From positions 1 through 5,824 of the forward strand of contig PXSU01000095.1 of the NCBI GenBank assembly GCA_003022745.1: a stretch of 5,824 nt of DNA, given 5' to 3'. Below are positions 1 through 2,972 of the stretch, in pieces. This stretch comes from Halobacteriales archaeon SW_9_67_25. Lineage in GTDB: Archaea; Halobacteriota; Halobacteria; Halobacteriales; Haloarculaceae. A program made the position numbers and the translations under genes. Below the pieces are notes generated by a model. That model worked only from the letters and a program-made list of their open reading frames with translations. It did not search any database and was not told where the DNA came from. The stretch's first letter is position 1, and each line of letters opens with the position of its first letter.

Positions 1-1
1 G

Positions 2-307
2 GCCAGCGTTGACGGCGTCTCGGCCGACGGCATCCGTCTCTCCTGGGCCGCACCCGGCGAGGAGACAGTCACCCTCAGTGCCGGGGACAACCAGACCGTG
101 AACGGCGTCGAGTACTTCGCCCACTTCCCGGACGAGAACCGGGTCCAGATTCTCCGGAGCGACCAGCACTACGGCACCTACGTCGGTGAACTGAGCGCTA
201 TCGAGTACTGGAACGAGCGGCAGAACGGCGTCTGGGGCGTCGTCATCCTCAGCTTCATCACCGGCGTCGTCCTGGTCGCGACGGGCTACCTGCCAGTCAA
301 GGGCTGA
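2..307 (+). CDS. C-terminal part of an unrecognised haloarchaeal membrane-anchored protein (5' partial)
   Basis: The frame is open from the window's left edge to a TGA at 305-307, giving 101 visible residues; the start lies upstream. A GTG at 98 could be read as a start, but the frame is open before it with the same GC-rich codon use, so I treat the gene as truncated by the window. The first 75 or so visible residues are polar and beta-rich (segments such as TVTLSAGDNQTVNGVEYFAHF), as in an extracytoplasmic domain. They are followed by a single hydrophobic helix (VWGVVILSFITGVVLVATGY) and a four- to five-residue tail. This suggests a surface domain held by a C-terminal membrane helix, but the unseen N-terminus could carry a signal peptide or lipobox. 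I do not recognise the family. The next gene is convergent. Confidence 0.75.
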   Translation, partial: ASVDGVSADGIRLSWAAPGEETVTLSAGDNQTVNGVEYFAHFPDENRVQILRSDQHYGTYVGELSAIEYWNERQNGVWGVVILSFITGVVLVATGYLPVKG

Positions 308-366
308 CGGCCCAGGTCACCGGTGTCAGGCTGGCCGTCCGCTCCCCCGTTTCGCCCACGGTCGGT

Positions 367-383
367 CCTGCTGCCGGAGCAGG
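367..383. terminator. Hairpin between convergent genes, possible bidirectional terminator
   Basis: CCTGCT (367-372) and AGCAGG (378-383) form a perfect 6-bp stem around a 5-base loop. It lies 59 bases after the stop at 307 and 76 bases beyond the end of the convergent gene at 460. There is no T-run of the kind archaeal terminators normally use, so a terminator role is inferred from position only. The palindrome TACTG-TC-CAGTA at 421-432 is another weak candidate nearer the minus-strand gene. Confidence 0.2.
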
Positions 384-459
384 TCGGGGCCCTCCAGAGC
401 GTGCCGATCCAGCGACGAACTACTGTCCAGTAAGAAACCGTCGTACCGACCGAACGCAG

Positions 460-669
460 TCAGGACCGGGGCTCGTAGACCAGCCAGGCGAGGCCGACGC
501 CGATGGCGATCATTGCCACCACACCGACGAGTTGGAGGGCCGACACCAGCGGATCGTTGTTGTACGCCCAGGGTGTCCCGACGAGCGTCCCGAGCGCAGT
601 CACAACGAGAAACGCGCCCGCGAGCACCCCGAGTACCTCCAGTTTGTCCGTGACCTCGATCAGTCGCAT
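460..669 (-). CDS. Small two-helix membrane protein, function unknown
   Basis: A 69-residue protein starting MRLIEVTDKLEV. Residues about 11-33 form one hydrophobic helix and about 41-65 a second. They are joined by a short polar turn (TPWAYNNDP), and the C-terminus is YEPRS. The short charged N-terminus and tail suggest a helical hairpin in the cytoplasmic membrane. I chose ATG 669 over an in-frame GTG at 729. A TATA-like box lies 27 bases upstream of 669 (see 693-700), which gives a leaderless transcript, while the extra 20 residues from 729 are basic (KRREWR...) and unlike haloarchaeal proteins. It converges with the gene at 2-307 and is divergent from the lrp operon. Small hypothetical membrane proteins of this kind are common in haloarchaea; I recognise no named family and propose no function. 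Confidence 0.75.
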   Translation of the reverse strand: MRLIEVTDKLEVLGVLAGAFLVVTALGTLVGTPWAYNNDPLVSALQLVGVVAMIAIGVGLAWLVYEPRS

Positions 670-692
670 GTGTGGTCGGACGCCCGTCGCCG

Positions 693-700
693 TTGTAAAT
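693..700 (-). promoter_or_regulatory. TATA-like box for the small membrane protein gene
   Basis: On the minus strand the sequence reads ATTTACAA, centred about 27 bases before the ATG at 669. This is the spacing at which haloarchaeal leaderless transcripts begin at or next to the start codon, and it supports the 669 start. Assignment is by spacing and AT-richness in a GC-rich region. Confidence 0.5.
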
Positions 701-761
701 GACGCGATTCGCCACTCGCGTCGCTTCACAGCGGGGCTGTCCGGGGTTCACTCTGTGAAGC

Positions 762-849
762 ACTGATACTGGCGGCTATAAGCCCGTGAGCAATTTCGAC
801 CCTACGGGGGGTCGAATGTCTTCACGTAGTTATAGCCGTCAGTATGAGT
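762..849. repeat. 88-base near-palindrome with three nested stems on one axis
   Basis: The outer arms, 762-781 and 830-849, match in 18 of 20 positions; one of the two mismatches would be a G-U pair in RNA. Inside them 785-789 pairs with 822-826 (CGTGA/TCACG) and 795-802 pairs perfectly with 809-816 (TTCGACCC/GGGTCGAA). All three stems share the same axis (position sum 1611), so the interior loops are symmetric and the whole element is one extended imperfect palindrome. Each arm carries a TATA-like hexamer (CTATAA at 776-781, TTATAG at 830-835). It could be a long DNA operator, a structured RNA, a miniature transposon (MITE) or its remnant, or a divergent promoter. I see no target-site duplication at its ends and no coding capacity inside. 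Confidence 0.7.
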
Positions 850-872
850 ATCGCACGGGCCGGGAGGGTTTG

Positions 873-889
873 CGTTCGCTGGTCGAACG
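873..889. repeat. Short hairpin CGTTCG/CGAACG
   Basis: CGTTCG (873-878) and CGAACG (884-889) form a perfect 6-bp stem with a 5-base loop, 24 bases to the right of the large palindrome. No function can be assigned. Confidence 0.4.
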
Positions 890-901
890 AATCCTCATTT
901 A

Positions 902-916
902 GGCCGTGAGACGGCC
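902..916. repeat. Short hairpin GGCCGT-GAG-ACGGCC
   Basis: A perfect 6-bp GC-rich stem (902-907 with 911-916) with a 3-base loop. It is preceded by the AT-rich stretch TCATTTA and followed by GAATTCG. There is no T-run after it, so it is not a convincing terminator. Confidence 0.4.
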
Positions 917-965
917 GAATTCGCGGGTCTGAGAACCGGGGTCTGACCGGGGTTCGTGTCGGATC

Positions 966-975
966 AAGCTATGAG
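966..975 (+). repeat. Copy 1 of a 10-base repeat spanning a start codon (AAGCTATGAG)
   Basis: The same ten bases occur exactly at 1196-1205, where they span the lrp start codon. Here they span the ATG of a 31-codon ORF (971-1066). The flanking bases do not match, so this is either coincidence or a shared start context rather than a longer duplication. Confidence 0.45.
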
Positions 976-1088
976 TCTGGAACCATTCGCACCCGACCGC
1001 GAGAACAGTGTGGCCCAGGCGACACTGTACTCGCCTCGCATCGCTCTCGACTGGGCCACTTCGTGAGGTGGTGTGACCAGGAGGGCAT
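969..1088 (-). CDS. Possible 39-residue small ORF with a TATA-like box at the leaderless spacing (weak)
   Basis: A minus-strand ATG at 1088 opens a 39-residue frame (MPSWSHHLTKWPSRE, ending RMVPDS). An AT-rich box at 1112-1118 sits about 27 bases upstream, the leaderless spacing. The product is basic with many Arg and His and two Cys, unlike the acidic haloarchaeal average. Its third-position GC is only about 63 percent, and it overlaps a plus-strand small ORF. The frame also runs open upstream to an ATG at 1169. I report it because of the promoter-like spacing, not because its coding signal is good. Confidence 0.12.
   Translation of the reverse strand: MPSWSHHLTKWPSRERCEASTVSPGPHCSRGRVRMVPDS
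971..1066 (+). CDS. Possible 31-residue small ORF upstream of lrp (weak)
   Basis: An ATG-to-TGA frame encoding MSLEPFAPDRENSVAQATLY and eleven more residues. Points in favour are slight acidity (five Asp/Glu, three Arg) and a start context identical over ten bases to that of lrp. Points against are its short length, only about 70 percent G/C at third positions, no TATA-like box 27 bases upstream, and a competing minus-strand frame over the same bases. Its stop is 134 bases before lrp. If translated, it would cover the two alternative stems at 1005-1059. It may equally be non-coding. Confidence 0.15.
   Translation: MSLEPFAPDRENSVAQATLYSPRIALDWATS
1005..1059. repeat. Two mutually exclusive stems
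   Basis: Stem A is ACAGTGT (1005-1011) with ACACTGT (1022-1028), seven perfect pairs around a 10-base loop. Stem B pairs 1010-1022 with 1047-1059 in 12 of 13 positions, including nine uninterrupted pairs (GTGGCCCAG with CTGGGCCAC). The two share bases 1010-1011 and 1022, and the left arm of B covers the loop of A, so both cannot form at once. On DNA these could be dyad binding sites; in RNA they would form a two-state switch. No known riboswitch class is recognisable. Confidence 0.5.
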
Positions 1089-1111
1089 CGAGAACCTATG
1101 GACAGATAGAG

Positions 1112-1118
1112 AATAAAT
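1112..1118 (-). promoter_or_regulatory. Possible TATA box, minus strand (AT-rich patch)
   Basis: The plus strand reads AATAAAT, which is ATTTATT on the minus strand. It is one of the most AT-rich patches in the spacer. It lies about 27 bases from a minus-strand ATG at 1088. On the plus strand it would direct a start near 1142, giving lrp a leader of about 60 bases, but lrp has a better placed box at 1171-1177. Confidence 0.25.
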
Positions 1119-1151
1119 CCGGGCGGTTCGTGCGCCCCGACGGCACGTTCG

Positions 1152-1162
1152 ACTGGCGGTAT
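1152..1162 (+). promoter_or_regulatory. Third copy of the palindrome-arm motif, next to the lrp promoter
   Basis: ACTGGCGGTAT here resembles ACTGGCGGCTAT in the left arm of the large palindrome (768-779) and ACTGACGGCTAT read from its right arm (832-843, minus strand), apart from one missing base. It ends nine bases before the lrp TATA-like box, where a regulator could act. An operator role is inferred from recurrence and position only. Confidence 0.25.
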
Positions 1163-1170
1163 CTAGCAAG

Positions 1171-1177
1171 TCTTATG
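1171..1177 (+). promoter_or_regulatory. TATA-like box of the lrp-aminotransferase operon
   Basis: TCTTATG is centred 27 bases before the ATG at 1201, matching the haloarchaeal leaderless promoter spacing. No Shine-Dalgarno sequence lies before the start (CCCTTAAGCT), which agrees with a leaderless transcript. Confidence 0.5.
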
Positions 1178-1200
1178 TCCGCGCTACGGTCCCTTAAGCT

Positions 1201-1695
1201 ATGAGCAGCAGGAGTCACGTCAAGGTTCTGGAGGTCCTGCGCGAGAACGCCCGCTACTCGGTCGAGGACATCGCGCGCCAGACCGGCACTGACCCCGACG
1301 AGGTCGAGGAAATCATCACTGCCCTCGAGGAGAAGGGCGTCCTCCGGGGCTACCGCGCGGTCGTCGACTGGGAGCAGGTCGAGACCGAGCGCGTCCGGGC
1401 GGCAGTCGAGCTGAACGTCACGCTCGACCGCGAGACCAGCTACACCGACGTTGCCGACCGCGTCGCCAAGTTCCCGATGGTGGAATCGCTGCACCTCGTC
1501 AGCGGCGAGTTCGACTTCATCATGGAAGTCGAGGGCGAATCCATGCGGGAGGTCTCCCACTTCATCAGCGAGAAGGTCGCCCCGGTACCCGCCATTACAC
1601 AGACGGTCACCCACTACGTCATGGAGACCTACGTCGAGAACGGCATCGAGTTCGACGAGGGCAGCGACGACGACCGCCTCTCCGTCTCCCCATGA
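1201..1695 (+). CDS. lrp: Lrp/AsnC family transcriptional regulator
   Basis: A 164-residue cytoplasmic DNA-binding protein, slightly longer than the usual 150 or so. Residues about 6-50 form the winged helix-turn-helix (VLEVLRENARYS, then DIARQTGTDPDEVEEIITAL, then the wing EKGVLRGYRAVVDW). Residues about 65-140 form the RAM/AsnC effector-binding and oligomerisation domain, with the SGEFDFIMEV segment (101-110) in place of the family's Gly-x-Tyr/Phe-Asp motif. The tail from 150 is acidic (EFDEGSDDD). Such proteins usually form dimers or octamers, bind an amino acid and control metabolic genes, often including their own. The start is fixed by the TATA-like spacing and by the HTH beginning at once. 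Its TGA overlaps the ATG of the aminotransferase, so the two are co-transcribed and likely translationally coupled. From memory, LrpA1 of Halobacterium salinarum controls the aspartate aminotransferase gene aspB3, a similar pairing; orthology is not shown here. Confidence 0.93.
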   Translation: MSSRSHVKVLEVLRENARYSVEDIARQTGTDPDEVEEIITALEEKGVLRGYRAVVDWEQVETERVRAAVELNVTLDRETSYTDVADRVAKFPMVESLHLVSGEFDFIMEVEGESMREVSHFISEKVAPVPAITQTVTHYVMETYVENGIEFDEGSDDDRLSVSP

Positions 1696-2840
1696 CCGTC
1701 GACCCCGCCGACCGCGTCGAGCAGGTCCCGCCCTCGGGTATCCGGCGGTTTTTCGAACTCGCCGAGGAGAAAGAGGACATCATCTCCCTGGGGGTTGGCG
1801 AGCCCGACTTCTCGGCGCCCTGGGCCGCCCGCGACGCCGCTATCACCTCCCTCGAACAGGGCCGGACCTCCTACACCGCAAACCGCGGCCGCCGGGAGCT
1901 GCGCGAACTGATCGGGGCCCACGTGGACGACCGGTACGACCTCCGGTACGACCCCGAAGAGGAGATTCTGGTCACGGCGGGGGCCAGCGAGGCGCTGGAC
2001 CTGGCCTTCCGGGCCCTGGTCGACCCCGGTGACGCCGTGGCCGTCCAGCAGCCCTGCTACGTCTCGTACGTCCCCGGCGTCCTCTTTGCCGGCGGCAACG
2101 TCGTCCCGGTCGAGACCCGGGCCGAAGACGAGTTCGAACTCACCCGCGAGGCCCTCGCCGAGGCGGGCGCCGACCGGGCCGAGGTGCTCGTCATCTGTTA
2201 CCCGAACAACCCGACGGGGGCGACCATCTCGGAGGAGCGTCTCCACGAAGTCGCCGCCTTCGCCCGCGAGCACGACCTGACGGTCCTCTCCGACGAGATC
2301 TACGCCGCACTGACCTACGAGGGCGAGCACACGTCCATCGCGACGCTGCCCGGAATGCGCGAGCGGACGGTCGTGTTCAACGGCTTCTCGAAGGCCTACG
2401 CGATGACGGGGTTGCGGCTGGGGTACGCACTCGCCCCGCCAGAAGTGACGACGGCGATGAACCGGGTCCACCAGTACTCGCTGCTCTCTGCCCCGACCAC
2501 CGCCCAGTACGCGGCCATCGAGGCGCTCGAAACCTGCCGGGACGACGTCGCGGAGATGTGTGCCCAGTACGACCGCCGCCGGAACTACGTCCTCTCGCGG
2601 TTCGCGGAGATGGGACTGGACTGTTTCCGCGCGACGGGGGCCTTCTACGCCTTCCCCGAATCTCCCCGCGAGGACGCCACAGCCTTCGCCGAGGCGCTGC
2701 TCGAAGCGGAGGGCGTCGCGGTCGTGCCCGGGTCGGCGTTCGGGGCGGCTGGCGAGGGCCACCTCCGGGTCTCGTATGCGACCGGCATGGGCGAACTGAA
2801 GGAGGCGATGGCCCGCATCGAACGGTTCCTCTCGGCCTGA
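1692..2840 (+). CDS. PLP-dependent class I/II aminotransferase (aspartate aminotransferase-like)
   Basis: A 382-residue fold-type I aminotransferase of full length. Visible family residues are the N-terminal SLGVGEPDF (32-40), TAGASEAL (95-102, cofactor phosphate loop) and Tyr123, which stacks on the PLP ring. Further on are YPNNPTG (170-176, Asn173 to the ring oxygen), DEIY (201-204, Asp201 to the pyridine nitrogen), GFSKAYAMTGLRLGY (231-245, Lys234 Schiff base, Arg242 to phosphate), and Arg359 in HLRVSYA for the substrate carboxylate. It moves an amino group between an amino acid and a 2-oxoacid in the cytoplasm. The AspC/AspB-like subgroup fits best, but substrate cannot be read from sequence; aromatic or alanine aminotransferases share these motifs. 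The ATG at 1692 overlaps the regulator's TGA by four bases (ATGA), so it probably depends on re-initiation, as no TATA-like box lies just upstream. All catalytic residues are intact. Confidence 0.94.
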   Translation: MTVDPADRVEQVPPSGIRRFFELAEEKEDIISLGVGEPDFSAPWAARDAAITSLEQGRTSYTANRGRRELRELIGAHVDDRYDLRYDPEEEILVTAGASEALDLAFRALVDPGDAVAVQQPCYVSYVPGVLFAGGNVVPVETRAEDEFELTREALAEAGADRAEVLVICYPNNPTGATISEERLHEVAAFAREHDLTVLSDEIYAALTYEGEHTSIATLPGMRERTVVFNGFSKAYAMTGLRLGYALAPPEVTTAMNRVHQYSLLSAPTTAQYAAIEALETCRDDVAEMCAQYDRRRNYVLSRFAEMGLDCFRATGAFYAFPESPREDATAFAEALLEAEGVAVVPGSAFGAAGEGHLRVSYATGMGELKEAMARIERFLSA

Positions 2841-2910
2841 TCCTTTCTCGCTATCGACACTACGGGACAGACGAGCGATACGTCGAGGAACACTCCTGTC
2901 GACCGGTATT

Positions 2911-2924
2911 CCGGCTCTCGCCGG
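2911..2924 (+). repeat. Small hairpin before the T-run
   Basis: CCGGC (2911-2915) and GCCGG (2920-2924) form a perfect 5-bp stem around TCTC. It lies 17 bases before the T-run at 2942, too far for a bacterial-type intrinsic terminator. It could stabilise the 3' end of the upstream operon's transcript. Confidence 0.3.
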
Positions 2925-2941
2925 TCACACCCCGCCGTAAC

Positions 2942-2948
2942 TTTTTTT
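2942..2948 (+). terminator. Poly-T terminator of the lrp-aminotransferase operon, overlapping the pilB promoter zone
   Basis: Seven consecutive T (then CT) stand out in a GC-rich region 101 bases after the aminotransferase stop. Archaeal RNA polymerase typically terminates at such T-runs without needing a hairpin. The run is also centred about 28 bases before the ATG at 2973, where a leaderless promoter's TATA box would be, and GTAAC just before it could be part of that promoter. It may serve both roles. Confidence 0.5.
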
Positions 2949-2972
2949 CTTCGGTACCGACTTGTTGGAGCA

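Larger units (their letters stand above)
670..1200. other. 531-base intergenic region rich in inverted repeats
   Basis: No confident gene lies between the start of the small membrane protein gene and lrp. Base composition is less GC-rich than in the coding regions. From left to right it holds a short palindrome TTCAC-TCT-GTGAA (747-759), an 88-base near-palindrome (762-849), hairpins at 873-889 and 902-916, and overlapping direct repeats at 925-953 (GGGTCTGA twice, 14 bases apart; ACCGGGGT twice, 11 bases apart). Then come two mutually exclusive stems within 1005-1059, two weak small ORFs on opposite strands (971-1066 plus, 969-1088 minus), an AT-rich box at 1112-1118 and the lrp promoter at 1171-1177. 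Confidence 0.7.

Noticed and set aside
326..766. A 145-codon minus-strand frame and an 87-codon plus-strand frame around the small membrane protein gene
   Set aside because: Both overlap the 69-residue two-helix protein, which has a promoter at the right distance and a natural hydrophobic pattern; the alternatives are Arg- or Ser/Thr-rich without structure.
762..960. Replication origin, suggested by repeats and a G-rich dyad in a long spacer
   Set aside because: There is no orc1/cdc6 gene nearby, no repeated origin-recognition-box pattern and no long AT-rich unwinding stretch.
1096..1614. A 172-codon minus-strand frame opposite lrp
   Set aside because: It is antisense to a clear Lrp/AsnC protein and has no recognisable motifs. 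Its acidic content simply mirrors GC-rich codons of the plus strand.
1629..2762. A 377-codon open frame on the minus strand opposite the aminotransferase
   Set aside because: It is the mirror of a GC-rich coding strand. The plus strand encodes a full aminotransferase with all catalytic motifs, and the minus product is Arg/Gly/Val-rich with no recognisable domain.
2967..2970. GGAG as the Shine-Dalgarno site of pilB
   Set aside because: It ends only two bases before the ATG, too close for effective pairing; a leaderless start is more likely.
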